From: an uncultured Muribaculaceae bacterium | GTDB lineage: Bacteria; Bacteroidota; Bacteroidia; Bacteroidales; Muribaculaceae | NCBI GenBank assembly: GCA_910576775.1 | Contig: CAJTJV010000002.1 | Location: 131,949 to 195,948 of the forward strand | Reading direction: 5' to 3' | DNA length: 64,000 nucleotides | Part shown: positions 17,085-26,185 of the stretch, in pieces | How the letters are laid out: every line of letters starts with the position of its first letter | How positions within the stretch are numbered: the first letter of the stretch is position 1 | Notes under the pieces: generated by a model | Databases searched by the model: none | The model's input: only the letters and a program-made list of their open reading frames with translations | What the model was told of the DNA's origin: nothing | Program-made: the position numbers and the translations under genes

Positions 17085-18125
17085 ATGAAAATAATTAAAT
17101 CCGCAATCATTGCATTGTGCGCCCTTTGTGCTTTTGACGAAGCTGAGGCATGTTCTCGCGTTGTCTATCAAGGCGACAAGGGTATTGTTCTTGTTGGTCG
17201 TACACTTGATTGGCGCACTCCAATTCCTACAAATTTATATGTATATCCCCGCGGCGTGTCTAAAACTAGCATGCCGGACGGCCCTTGTCTGCGTTGGAAA
17301 TCTAAATATGCTTCAGTTCTTGCAGTGGGCTACGATGGCGGCGTAACAGAAGGTATGAATGAGCGAGGGCTCGTAATGAATGGACTCTTTTGCAAAGGTA
17401 CCGTTTATCGTGTCGCGCCTGATTCAACATCGACAGTCCCGGTGGTGAGTCTCGCAATGTTTGTCAGTTGGTTTCTTGATAATTTTTCTACAGTTGGAGA
17501 GGCCGACGAATGGTTGCGAACCGCTGATTTCGCAATTTATGGCAAGACTTTTGACGGAGGTACTGTTTCAACCTTACACTGGGCTATTACTGATGCTACA
17601 GGCGACAATCTTCTTATCGAGTACACGGACGGAGAGATGAAAACATATCGAGGGCGTGATCTTACCGTTCTCACCAACGATCCCGCACATCCGCAGATGA
17701 CGGCTGTCGAAAACTATTGGCGTGCTGTCGGTGGCACCAATATGCTACCCGGCACTGTTCGAAGTGCTGATCGCTATGTGCGCGCATCCTATTTTGTCGG
17801 CCATGTGCCTAAAGATTATGCCTTTCCAGAAGCCTTCGCAGCCATAACGAGTATCATGGGGGTGGTAAGTGTGCCTTATGGATACGAACTCCCCGGAGAG
17901 CCGAATGTATCATCTACGCAGTGGACGTCTGTCAGTGATGCAATTGGGCACCGCTATTATTTCCGTCCTGCCACCTCTATAGGATATCTGTATGTTGATT
18001 TGGATAGGCTGAATCTTTCTTCCGGAGCACCTGTCCTTAAACTTGACATGGCGCGACATGGCGATGTATCAGGATGTGCAAACGCACTATTGGAAACCAA
18101 TTCAGGGTTTACTCCCATGTGGTAA
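17085..18125 (+). CDS. Exported choloylglycine hydrolase-family protein
   Basis: Ntn-fold C-N hydrolase of the bile salt hydrolase / penicillin V acylase family. The 346 residues start with a signal peptide ending at EAEA, directly before the predicted nucleophile Cys23. Arg39 and Asp42 follow in GRTLDW at +16 and +19, the family spacing. A conserved asparagine occurs in LTNDP near 198, and the late arginine of VRSADRYVRA fits the family. The signal peptide puts it in the periplasm or outside, as in Bacteroidota homologues. Bile salts, penicillin V or N-acyl homoserine lactones are all substrates known for the family; sequence alone does not decide between them. Confidence 0.88.
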   Translation: MKIIKSAIIALCALCAFDEAEACSRVVYQGDKGIVLVGRTLDWRTPIPTNLYVYPRGVSKTSMPDGPCLRWKSKYASVLAVGYDGGVTEGMNERGLVMNGLFCKGTVYRVAPDSTSTVPVVSLAMFVSWFLDNFSTVGEADEWLRTADFAIYGKTFDGGTVSTLHWAITDATGDNLLIEYTDGEMKTYRGRDLTVLTNDPAHPQMTAVENYWRAVGGTNMLPGTVRSADRYVRASYFVGHVPKDYAFPEAFAAITSIMGVVSVPYGYELPGEPNVSSTQWTSVSDAIGHRYYFRPATSIGYLYVDLDRLNLSSGAPVLKLDMARHGDVSGCANALLETNSGFTPMW

Positions 18126-18139
18126 CATATGGGAGTAAA
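18108..18139 (+). repeat. Inverted repeat at 3' end of hydrolase gene
   Basis: TTTACTCCCAT (18108-18118) and ATGGGAGTAAA (18129-18139) form an 11 bp perfect stem with a ten-base loop that spans the stop codon. A second imperfect hairpin (GGGGTACA with TGTGCCCC, 18147-18174) follows. Neither is followed by a clear T-tract. They probably end or stabilise the hydrolase transcript just ahead of the dnaG promoter. Confidence 0.55.
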
Positions 18140-18179
18140 ATGAAATGGGGTACATGCCGTCCGGTGTGTGCCCCGTCTC

Positions 18180-18210
18180 TTGTCCGGTCGAAAAAAAAAC
18201 GCTATCTTTG
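18180..18210 (+). promoter_or_regulatory. Bacteroidota-type promoter for dnaG
   Basis: TTG at 18180-18182, a 20 bp spacer containing a run of nine A, and TATCTTTG at 18203-18210. It lies 23 bases before the preferred dnaG ATG at 18234 and inside the upstream extension of the frame, which supports the shorter start. Confidence 0.75.
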
Positions 18211-18233
18211 CCACAAAAGAAAGGAATACGCCA

Positions 18234-20402
18234 ATGCCCCTCATCGACCGTGAAACAGTACAGAGAATTCTCGATGCCGCCGACATTGTAGAGGTCGTCA
18301 GCGATTTTGTAAGCCTTCGCAAGAGTGGAGCCAATTACAAAGGTCTCTGTCCATTTCATAACGAGCGGACTCCCTCTTTTTCAGTCAATAAGGCGCGTAA
18401 TATCTGCAAGTGTTTCAGTTGTGGCAAAGGTGGTTCGCCAGTGAATTTCATCATGGAGCACGAGCAGATGACATTCAACGAGGCTCTACGTTATCTCGCC
18501 CGCAAATACAATATCGAGATCCAGGAGCGGGAGCTTACCGAACAGGAACGTGCCGCAGCCTCTCGGAGTGAGGCTCTGATGGCATTGAACGCTTTTGCTC
18601 TGAAGCATTTTGAGTCAAACCTGCATGATACCGCCGAGGGGCGTAGTCAGGCATTGTCTTATTTACGTCACCGCGGTATTTCCGATGCCATGATAGAGCG
18701 CTTTCATTTGGGTTATGCCATCGACAAGGGTACGGATTTGCTTGATGCCGCCCGACGTGCCGGTTTCAATACCGAATTGATGGTGGAGACTGGCCTTGAA
18801 GGTCGCTCCCAGCGCGACGGCAGCCTTTATGACCGTTACCGCGGTCGCGTGATATTCCCTATTCATACGCTTTCGGGACGAGTCGTAGGTTTTGGAGCAC
18901 GTACCATGCGTTCCGACAAGAACATCGCCAAGTATGTCAACTCTCCGGAGTCTGAGATATATCATAAGAAAAAAGAACTCTACGGAATGCATCAGGCGCG
19001 TCACGCCATTGCTCGGGCAGACAAATGCATAATGGTTGAGGGGTATTTCGATGTAATATCGATGCATCAGGCTGGAGTTGGTAATGTTGTGGCTTCATCA
19101 GGAACATCTCTTACGGAAGAGCAGATACGAGTAATCCGGCGTTTTACCCGCAATATGACTCTTATTTATGACGGTGACGCCGCAGGCGTCAAGGCTTCAT
19201 TACGCGGTATAAAACTGCTATTGTCGGAGGATATGAACGTGAAAGTGCTCGCTCTACCCCCGGAGGATGATCCCGATACTTTTGCCCGCAGCCGTAGTTC
19301 TTCTGAGGTAGAGGCATACTTGTGCGAGAATGAAACCGATATCATAGCCTTTATGGCATCGAAGCTTACTTCCGGCATAAAGGCTGATGACCCTATAGGA
19401 CGAGCTGAGGCCATAAATGAGATTCTCAGGACACTTGCATTTGTTGACGATCCGATAAAGATGCAGGAATATATATCGATGTGTTCACGTATGCTCGGTT
19501 CTCCTGAGGACGTTCTTATGCGGCAACTTAATGTATTTAGAGCTACGCGTTTCGAGGACCTTGAAAAAGAACATCTGCGTGGATCTGTGTCGCAGGATAC
19601 TCCCGCGGAATCTATTCCATCCTCAACTCTACATCAAGAAATTTCAGAAACTCCTGTGGCAGAGCAGCACGATGTCACACTACGTCCCTATGAGCGTCAG
19701 TTAGTGCAGTATATAGTCCGGTATGGATTACTTGAAATAGACAATGACAACGGAGGAGGACGAACGACGGTCTTCGACATGATAGATAGCGCTCTTGAGG
19801 GTGACGGTTATGTGTTCTCTTATCCGCCGTTTACCGCTTTGTGTGACGCCTTCCGCCGCGTCCGTGATAATGAATGGCCTTCTGCCCGCCTCCGTCGCAT
19901 AGCCGAGATTGATGAAGAATGTGCAGAACGCCTCTCTTCGCGCAGAGCCGAAATCCGCAATACAGGAGGCTCCTTACCGGAACTTGAGAAAGCCGAGAAG
20001 ATGGCTATCGCTGAGACCGAGGCATTCCGTGATGATGCCATACGCGACTTTGATGTACGATTCATGCAGAACGCCCTGGTGAATTGTCCTGATGATGATA
20101 TACGTAATATAGCATCCACGCTGATGATGGAACGCTATGTTTTGTCCCGTATTTACAGCCGTCAAGGTACTGTACTCACTGAGAAAGAGCAACTCCGCAC
20201 ACTCGTTCCCAGAGCGGTTAACGAATTGCGGAGTGCGGTTGTTGCGAGTATGATACGGAATCTGAATAAATCGCTTGAGTCTTTTCCGGCTGACGACCCT
20301 GGTGCAATCGAAATTATGCACCGACTCGCACAGCTTAAAGTTTATCAGTATAATCTTGTCAAGGGACTTGGCGAAAGAATAATTCAACCTTTGTCTAAAT
20401 GA
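18234..20402 (+). CDS. dnaG: DNA primase DnaG
   Basis: Makes RNA primers at the replication fork. The start at 18234 is chosen because the frame extends to 18168 only through the promoter, and MPLIDRETVQRI is the conserved beginning. The 722 or so residues hold the N-terminal CHC2 zinc site (Cys39, His42, Cys60, Cys63), the RNA-polymerase-like core, and the TOPRIM motifs VEGYFDVISMHQAG and DGDAAG. A long C-terminal helicase-interaction region is weakly conserved. It stands alone, not in the rpsU-dnaG-rpoD order of proteobacteria. Its stop is three bases from the convergent lipoprotein gene. Confidence 0.97.
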   Translation: MPLIDRETVQRILDAADIVEVVSDFVSLRKSGANYKGLCPFHNERTPSFSVNKARNICKCFSCGKGGSPVNFIMEHEQMTFNEALRYLARKYNIEIQERELTEQERAAASRSEALMALNAFALKHFESNLHDTAEGRSQALSYLRHRGISDAMIERFHLGYAIDKGTDLLDAARRAGFNTELMVETGLEGRSQRDGSLYDRYRGRVIFPIHTLSGRVVGFGARTMRSDKNIAKYVNSPESEIYHKKKELYGMHQARHAIARADKCIMVEGYFDVISMHQAGVGNVVASSGTSLTEEQIRVIRRFTRNMTLIYDGDAAGVKASLRGIKLLLSEDMNVKVLALPPEDDPDTFARSRSSSEVEAYLCENETDIIAFMASKLTSGIKADDPIGRAEAINEILRTLAFVDDPIKMQEYISMCSRMLGSPEDVLMRQLNVFRATRFEDLEKEHLRGSVSQDTPAESIPSSTLHQEISETPVAEQHDVTLRPYERQLVQYIVRYGLLEIDNDNGGGRTTVFDMIDSALEGDGYVFSYPPFTALCDAFRRVRDNEWPSARLRRIAEIDEECAERLSSRRAEIRNTGGSLPELEKAEKMAIAETEAFRDDAIRDFDVRFMQNALVNCPDDDIRNIASTLMMERYVLSRIYSRQGTVLTEKEQLRTLVPRAVNELRSAVVASMIRNLNKSLESFPADDPGAIEIMHRLAQLKVYQYNLVKGLGERIIQPLSK

Positions 20403-20405
20403 CAA

Positions 20406-21029
20406 TTAGTTGGGGACGCCTACTCGTCGGAAAGTGAGGTCTCTGTCTTCTATTTCGCAACTCATCATGTCGCCGTGGTGAACTTTTATATCTTCAATGC
20501 GGCGATAGCTGTTAAAGCGGTCGCGAATGGCTGCTGATAGAATAACTCGCCAACGGTCGGCTGTGGATGCTGTAATGGAGTCGAGTACTGGACGTTCGAC
20601 ACCTGTGACAAGATTTTCGGAGAAAGAAACACCCGATGGGTCTACATTTACCTTCATAGATGCCGGGTCGAAGCTCACGAGGAGATCCTCGCCGTCATCG
20701 TCGCTTGTATATTGTCCGCTGATAGTAGCTGTTGCTGTGACATTGGTCTGATATGGCACATTCATGTTTTCAACAATACCTGTCACCTCTTGCGAAATTT
20801 CCATCACAGCCATAATGTCAATGATGCCTTTGGATTTGTCAGATGCGTCAGGCGCAAAGTCAATAGTCATAGTTGAGACTGCATCTGAGGCTCCGGGTAC
20901 ATTCTCCATGCGTTCGGGATTTCCTTGCCATGTTCCCGCGAATCTGTCGGTGTGTGCACAACCGGATATTGCGGCTATGATGCCCAATGTAGCTATCACA
21001 GAGAAAAAGCTTGTAGTAGATAGTTTCAT
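20406..21029 (-). CDS. Predicted lipoprotein, unknown function
   Basis: The 207 residues start with a lipoprotein signal peptide whose lipobox ISGC places the lipidated cysteine at 24. The mature part begins with FAGTWQG, reminiscent of lipocalin-like small barrels in which a GTW motif opens the first strand. The rest is predicted to be mainly beta strands with many Ser, Thr, Asp and Val. I do not recognise a family. It is 78 bases downstream of plsC on the same strand and ends three bases from dnaG. No promoter was found directly upstream, so it may be read with plsC. Confidence 0.75.
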   Translation of the reverse strand: MKLSTTSFFSVIATLGIIAAISGCAHTDRFAGTWQGNPERMENVPGASDAVSTMTIDFAPDASDKSKGIIDIMAVMEISQEVTGIVENMNVPYQTNVTATATISGQYTSDDDGEDLLVSFDPASMKVNVDPSGVSFSENLVTGVERPVLDSITASTADRWRVILSAAIRDRFNSYRRIEDIKVHHGDMMSCEIEDRDLTFRRVGVPN

Positions 21030-21107
21030 AATCCTTTAGTTAAGACTTATGAAAACTAAACAGATAAAACTCTTGAAAGTTCGGACAATTTAGCAATAAT
21101 AACGAAT

Positions 21108-21842
21108 TTAAGCGGGGAGCTGGTTTTCGGGTAGTGCTGATGCTATTGCGTCCGCAGACCGTTCCATAAGTTCTGCCAATTCATGCTTTCCTTCCTTGGC
21201 GGGGTTTATTGGTTCATGGATCGTTATGTTGATTCTGCCCGGGCGGGGAAGCATTTTTCCTCTTGGGAGGACGTTGAATGCTCCATCGATGGTGACGGGA
21301 ACCACAGGTAGACCAAACTCTACAGCGAGGGTAAATGCGCCGCGGCGGAATGAATGCATATGTCCATCGCGAGTACGAGAACCTTCAGGGAATACCACAA
21401 CAGAAAGACCTCCTGCAAGGCGTTTTTCAGCAGTCTCCATGGTGGTTCTGACGGCTGACGGGGTGGAATTGTCTACATAGATATGTCCTGACACCCGGCA
21501 GGCGTATCCTACAAGAGGAATCTTTTCGAGTGCTTTTTTCATCATCCACCGGAAATTGTGTCCGAGATAGCCGTATATAGTAAATATATCGAAGGCTCCC
21601 TGATGATTAGCGACAAATACGTATGATGTTTTTTTGTTTATATTGCATGAGCCTCTGACAGATACGCGTATCAAACACATGATGCAGAAAATTCGTGCCC
21701 AAACATGTCCAGGCCAGTAGCCCATAGTACGGCTAAAGCCAATTGAGCTACCAATAATGGTGGCTAGTGCCGCTACTATAGTTACTACAAGCAAGACAGG
21801 GATTGCAATGAGGAATTGATAAATGCGGTAGAGTATAATCAT
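21108..21842 (-). CDS. plsC: 1-acyl-sn-glycerol-3-phosphate acyltransferase
   Basis: Adds the second acyl chain to lysophosphatidate in phospholipid synthesis, at the inner membrane. The start at 21842 is preferred over 21899 because a -7-like TAATTTTG on the minus strand (21880-21873) lies between them. It gives about 244 residues with an N-terminal membrane segment (about 10-32). The acyltransferase motifs are the NHQGAFD box (NHx4D type), the VFPEGSRTR block and the PVVPVTIDGA strand. The gene is 62 bases downstream of the permease gene. The PlsC family also includes ornithine-lipid and other acyltransferases, but a housekeeping role is most likely. Confidence 0.88.
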   Translation of the reverse strand: MIILYRIYQFLIAIPVLLVVTIVAALATIIGSSIGFSRTMGYWPGHVWARIFCIMCLIRVSVRGSCNINKKTSYVFVANHQGAFDIFTIYGYLGHNFRWMMKKALEKIPLVGYACRVSGHIYVDNSTPSAVRTTMETAEKRLAGGLSVVVFPEGSRTRDGHMHSFRRGAFTLAVEFGLPVVPVTIDGAFNVLPRGKMLPRPGRINITIHEPINPAKEGKHELAELMERSADAIASALPENQLPA

Positions 21843-21904
21843 GGAGTAGTTTGTTTTCGTGATAATTTGATGCAAAATTAACGTATTTCTGACAAACATA
21901 AGTG

Positions 21905-23077
21905 TTAGTTGTCGGAATCTTCATGTATCTCGAGAATATTCTTCAATACCTGTGCGTCCTTTTCTTTATCAGCCTTACTTTCGCCATCTTCCCGGTTGAT
22001 GATATAACTATTGTAATATGCCAGCAGGAGTGTTGTCAACGGAAGAGCGATTATAAGTCCGATAAATCCGAAAAGAGTACCCCATATTGACAATGACAAC
22101 AAAATGATTGCCGGATTGAGCCCCATAGCCTTCCCCATGATTTTCGGGGTAAGAAATAAATCCTGAATGCATTGTACGATAATGTATACAGCCATTGATG
22201 CCAGCCAGATATTCCAAAAATTGACATTAGAATCCACTGAATATACAAGGCACAAAAGGGTAGTGGGTATCAGAGAGATAAGCTGTAGATACGGTACCAT
22301 ATTCAGTAGACCGATGAAAAGTCCCAGAACAATAGCAAGCGGGAGATCGATAATGGAGAACCCTATGCAGAAAAGGATGCCTACAGTGAATGCGATTAGA
22401 GCCTGTCCACGGAAATAGTGGTTCATTGATTCTTTAATGTCATGAAGGATACGTCCTGTTGTATTTCTGTATTTTGGCGGCACGAGGCGTCGGAATCCAG
22501 TGAGCAATTTTTCATAATCAAGCATGATGAACACTACATACAGCAGCACGAGGAACCAGCTGAAAATATCCACAACGATACTGTAACTGCCTGCAATGAC
22601 AGATCCTGCAGTTTCCATTATTGATCGGATATCCTGACTCGTTAATTCTCCTGCGATCTTGTTAAAATCGATGTACCCCTTGATATAATCATGAATATAC
22701 GGCGGAATTAAAGGTATTTCGCTGCCTTTGTCAGCGTAGTTTTTGACAAGGGCAGCTACTTGATGCATTTCTTCATATACGGATGGTATGACAAAGATGC
22801 AGACGGCACAAAGCAGCAGCCCGGTCTCGAAAAGTGTCATAAGGATTGGTAGCCAGCGTGTCTTTACACGTAGAAGGCGTTTGTTGTACTGTACGAAAGG
22901 TTCAAGCATATAGGCGATAAGCCAAGCTACAAGAAAAGGCAAAAGAACTCCTTTGAGTGTTTTTATAAGCCATAATGCAGCCGCGAAAATAAACAGACCT
23001 ATAAGTAGACGTATAACTCTGTCGAAAGTATATGGACGGGTGAAAAAACGGTTCTGAGAATTCGCGGGAGGTGTCAT
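21905..23077 (-). CDS. AI-2E family (PerM-like) membrane permease
   Basis: Integral membrane protein of 390 residues with about eight hydrophobic segments. The N-terminal pair (about 20-60) is typical, as is the late region with the GLLNMVPYLQ loop and the PKIMGKAMGLNP motif, which identify the AI-2E/UPF0118 family. Members have been linked to autoinducer-2 export or Na+/H+ antiport; sequence does not settle the substrate. A short charged tail closes the protein. A minus-strand TAACTTTG (23115-23108) is a plausible -7 element and overlaps the divergent promoter of the MFS gene. Confidence 0.87.
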   Translation of the reverse strand: MTPPANSQNRFFTRPYTFDRVIRLLIGLFIFAAALWLIKTLKGVLLPFLVAWLIAYMLEPFVQYNKRLLRVKTRWLPILMTLFETGLLLCAVCIFVIPSVYEEMHQVAALVKNYADKGSEIPLIPPYIHDYIKGYIDFNKIAGELTSQDIRSIMETAGSVIAGSYSIVVDIFSWFLVLLYVVFIMLDYEKLLTGFRRLVPPKYRNTTGRILHDIKESMNHYFRGQALIAFTVGILFCIGFSIIDLPLAIVLGLFIGLLNMVPYLQLISLIPTTLLCLVYSVDSNVNFWNIWLASMAVYIIVQCIQDLFLTPKIMGKAMGLNPAIILLSLSIWGTLFGFIGLIIALPLTTLLLAYYNSYIINREDGESKADKEKDAQVLKNILEIHEDSDN

Positions 23078-23103
23078 ATAATTATATCAAATGATTGTTC
23101 TGT

Positions 23104-23135
23104 TTGGCAAAGTTAACAATAAATTCGTACATTTG
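23104..23135. promoter_or_regulatory. Overlapping divergent promoters, permease and MFS genes
   Basis: Plus strand: TTG at 23104-23106, a 21 bp spacer and TACATTTG at 23128-23135, serving the MFS gene at 23213. Minus strand: TAACTTTG at 23115-23108, serving the permease gene at 23077. The minus -7 element lies inside the plus spacer, so polymerase cannot occupy both at once. Confidence 0.6.
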
Positions 23136-23212
23136 TGGCAGAAATTATTGAATTGATGGATAATCACGGAAAAAGTAAATAAGAATAATAGTATAAACCA
23201 TTTTTTGAAACA

Positions 23213-24646
23213 ATGACAGAAACAATTAAAAAGACCCTTCGAGATCATGCATGGGCGCGTTGGCTTGCACTTGTACTTGTGGCGTCCATGATGTTCTTTG
23301 CATACATGTTTGTCGACGTGATGTCGCCGCTCCAGTCCTTGGTCGAAAGCCAGTTGGGATGGTCGCCATCCGCATTCGGCTATTATGCCGGAGCCGAGTA
23401 TATTCTTAATGTATTCGGTTTTCTGATTATTGCCGGTATAATACTGGACAAGATGGGAATACGCTTTACGGGTGTGTTGTCTGCATCGGTTATGTTCGTA
23501 GGTGCGGTCATAAAGCTTTACGCAATCAGTGATTATTTTGCAGGCAGTTCACTTGACATCTGGCTCAGTAGCTGGTGGGTTGATATGCCAGGTAGTGCCA
23601 AGTTGGCCGCTTTCGGTTTCATGATTTTTGGTTGTGGCTGCGAGATGGCCGGTATTACAGTTTCCAAAACGCTAGCCAAGTGGTTTGAAGGCCATGAAAT
23701 GGCTCTTGCAATGGGGCTCGAGATGGCTCTTGCCCGTGTAGGCGTATGGGCTATCTTTACAGTATCTCCGCGCCTCGTCAATGCATTTGGCGGTTCTACG
23801 GTAGTCACTCCAGTGGCTTTCTGTACCCTTTTGCTCCTTATCGGTCTTATCAGCTATATTGTGTTTACCTTTATGGATACGCGACTTGACCATGAAATGG
23901 CGTCCGAAAAGGCTTTCGGTAGCGAAGAAGACGAGGAATTCAAGGTTGGTGATGTGGGTAAGATTCTTTCGAGCAAGCTTTTCTGGGTAATTGCAATGCT
24001 TTGTGTCTTATATTATTCGGCAATATTCCCGTTCCAGCGTTTTGCCACCAATATGCTTCAGTGCAATCTTGACATGTCGGAGCAGCAGGCAGCCGATATA
24101 TTCCGCTGGTTTCCTATAGGAGCTGCCGCGTTGACACCTTTCCTCGGTTATTTCCTTGATAAGTGTGGTAGAGGTGCCTCAATACTGATTGCAGGTGCCA
24201 TACTGATGATTATCTGTCATCTCACTTTCGCGCTTGTCCTTCCATCTTATCCTCAGACATGGATAGCATTCAGTGCCATTATAGTACTTGGCATTTCGTT
24301 TTCACTCGTTCCCGCGGCTCTTTGGCCGTCTGTTCCCAAGATTATGGAAGCCCGCTATCTCGGGTCGGCATATTCTCTTATCTTCTGGGTTCAGAATATC
24401 GGATTGTCTCTTTTCCCGATCCTTATCGGTAATGTGCTTGTGTGGTCGAATCCAGGAGTCGATGATCCTACCAAATACAATTATACTGTTCCGATGCTTT
24501 TGTTTGCTTCTCTCGGTGTGCTTGCACTTATATTCGGTATATGGTTGCTAATACTTAATAAGAAGCATGGTTACGGTCTCGAAGAGCCTAACATTAAACC
24601 CAATGTCAAAGCAGAGATAGCTGAGACTCTTTCCGCAGAAGAATAA
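23213..24646 (+). CDS. MFS transporter, substrate unknown
   Basis: The 477 residues have 12 predicted membrane helices. The text GIILDKMGIRFTG between the second and third helices is the MFS motif A equivalent, with a second copy GYFLDKCGRG in the other half. The arrangement (long loop after helix 2, MDTRLDHEMASEKAFG acidic central loop) resembles Bacteroidota MFS proteins annotated as oxalate/formate- or nitrate-like antiporters. No substrate residues can be assigned. It has its own promoter and ends before a strong bidirectional terminator. A short C-terminal tail rich in Lys, Asn and Glu lies in the cytoplasm. Confidence 0.85.
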   Translation: MTETIKKTLRDHAWARWLALVLVASMMFFAYMFVDVMSPLQSLVESQLGWSPSAFGYYAGAEYILNVFGFLIIAGIILDKMGIRFTGVLSASVMFVGAVIKLYAISDYFAGSSLDIWLSSWWVDMPGSAKLAAFGFMIFGCGCEMAGITVSKTLAKWFEGHEMALAMGLEMALARVGVWAIFTVSPRLVNAFGGSTVVTPVAFCTLLLLIGLISYIVFTFMDTRLDHEMASEKAFGSEEDEEFKVGDVGKILSSKLFWVIAMLCVLYYSAIFPFQRFATNMLQCNLDMSEQQAADIFRWFPIGAAALTPFLGYFLDKCGRGASILIAGAILMIICHLTFALVLPSYPQTWIAFSAIIVLGISFSLVPAALWPSVPKIMEARYLGSAYSLIFWVQNIGLSLFPILIGNVLVWSNPGVDDPTKYNYTVPMLLFASLGVLALIFGIWLLILNKKHGYGLEEPNIKPNVKAEIAETLSAEE

Positions 24647-24660
24647 ATTTGTTACAATAT

Positions 24661-24702
24661 AAAACACTCGCCATGCATTAAGGATTGTGTGGCGAGTGTT
24701 TT
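24661..24702. terminator. Bidirectional intrinsic terminator
   Basis: A 13 bp perfect stem, AAAACACTCGCCA (24661-24673) with TGGCGAGTGTTTT (24690-24702), and a 16-base loop. T-rich tracts follow on both strands. It separates the convergent MFS and MBL hydrolase genes, both of which end within 15 bases of it. Confidence 0.9.
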
Positions 24703-24704
24703 AT

Positions 24705-25352
24705 TTATCTGAGAAAATTATTATATGTTTTCTCAAAACCGATATTTGTGGACATGTCGTGGCCGGGAAGAACCAGTGTCGAATCCGGCAATGTCAACAA
24801 TTTTTCTTTGACAGAATTGACAAGAGTAGAGTAGTTGCCTCCCGGTAAATCTGTTCTGCCGATTGAGCCTCTGAACAACGCATCTCCTGCAATTAAAAAG
24901 TTAGAGTCGGCGCAATATAATGCTATGCCGCCCGGGGAATGTCCGGGTATGTGTAGCGCGGTTATGTGGTGTTTTCCGAGAGTAATGATATCGCCGTCTT
25001 TTATTGGTATATCGATTGTTACTGCGTGCGGATTGTGCGCCGATATGCTGAACATTCTGGCCTGAGACTGAACGTTCTCTCCCAGGAAGGCATCATCTGT
25101 ATGTGCGTAAATCTTTACTCCGTATTTATTCCGAACATAATTGTCGCCGAGACAATGATCTATGTGCAGATGGGTATTTATAATCTGTGTAAGATTAAGT
25201 TTTCTTTCGGTTATGAATCTGTCGAAACGCTGATTCTCGGCTTCTGTGTTCATCCCCGGGTCAACTACAATGGCATCAAGAGTTTCGGGATCATATATTA
25301 TGTAAGTATTGACTCCAAACGGACCTAATGTAAATTGTTTTATTTCGAGCAT
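24705..25352 (-). CDS. MBL-fold metallohydrolase (glyoxalase II-like)
   Basis: Metallo-beta-lactamase-fold hydrolase of 215 residues with the metal-binding THLHIDH motif, the downstream PGHSPGG histidine, and the AGDALFRGSIGRTDLP aspartate strand. This set and the short length match the YcbL-like subgroup of glyoxalase II-type thioesterases. The substrate may be S-lactoylglutathione-like, although Bacteroidota often lack glutathione. It overlaps the rsmG gene by 13 bases and is probably translated from the same mRNA. It ends at the bidirectional terminator. Confidence 0.9.
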   Translation of the reverse strand: MLEIKQFTLGPFGVNTYIIYDPETLDAIVVDPGMNTEAENQRFDRFITERKLNLTQIINTHLHIDHCLGDNYVRNKYGVKIYAHTDDAFLGENVQSQARMFSISAHNPHAVTIDIPIKDGDIITLGKHHITALHIPGHSPGGIALYCADSNFLIAGDALFRGSIGRTDLPGGNYSTLVNSVKEKLLTLPDSTLVLPGHDMSTNIGFEKTYNNFLR

Positions 25353-26017
25353 GTTTTTTTGTTTTTTGCGAATGGAACGTAAACAATTTTTTTTGTCCGG
25401 AAGAAATCTTCGGAAAAGAAATCGGAGATTTCGATTTCCATGGTTGCCTTTGGAGTCGCATCAATCTCGTCTCTGAGGTCGCCTCCTTTAAGACATACGA
25501 GCCCCGGGGAATAACGATTGTACAAATCAGTTTTATTTATGATGTTGTGAGAAGCTGCCTTTACTAGAGCCGGCAAGCTCATAACAGCCCTGCTTACCAC
25601 ATAGTCGAAATGTTGGTGGCATTCTCCAGAATCTCCATGCTGAAAAGTGATATTGGAGAGTCTGAGCGATTTGGCAATCTCGGTTGCTACAAGTACTTTC
25701 TTTCCAATACGATCAATCAAGTGAAAATGGCATTGGGGGTACATTATTGCAAGAGGAATGCCCGGAAAGCCTCCGCCACAACCAAGATCAAGCAACTTTG
25801 TACCTTCGGACAAAGAGCCGAGAAACTTGGCAATGGCAAGTGAATGAAGGACATGCCGCTCGTACAGATTGTCGGTGTCGTTTCTCGAGATCACATTAAT
25901 TTTTGCATTCCATTCAGAATAAAGATTGTGTAAAATACTAAAAGCTTCTGTCTGTTCTTCTGAAAGATCGGGAAAGTATTTTGTTATTATGCTAATGTTT
26001 TCTGTCTGAGTATTCAT
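25340..26017 (-). CDS. rsmG: 16S rRNA m7G527 methyltransferase RsmG
   Basis: SAM-dependent methyltransferase that modifies G527 of 16S rRNA in the cytoplasm. The 225 residues show the SAM-binding DLGCGGGFPGIPLAI loop, the preceding ERHVLHSL motif, and the VVSRAVMSLP strand, which together define the GidB/RsmG family. A lysine-rich tail is added at the C-terminus. A minus-strand TATTTTTG (26076-26069) lies about 52 bases upstream without a good -33 partner. It heads a two-gene unit with the MBL hydrolase. It is not next to mnmG or parAB as in many bacteria. Confidence 0.95.
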   Translation of the reverse strand: MNTQTENISIITKYFPDLSEEQTEAFSILHNLYSEWNAKINVISRNDTDNLYERHVLHSLAIAKFLGSLSEGTKLLDLGCGGGFPGIPLAIMYPQCHFHLIDRIGKKVLVATEIAKSLRLSNITFQHGDSGECHQHFDYVVSRAVMSLPALVKAASHNIINKTDLYNRYSPGLVCLKGGDLRDEIDATPKATMEIEISDFFSEDFFRTKKIVYVPFAKNKKTCSK

Positions 26018-26185
26018 TCCAAAGGGGAACTTTTGTGCGTATTTTATGTTATGAATATTAAGTTAATGCAAAAATACGACAGAAAGTTCAATATTCAGCA
26101 TTATTATGCCAATAATCCAAATAAAAATGCGTACTTTGCATCAGATTAAGTATAGCTAACGTAAAACAGATTTTAAATATAGATA

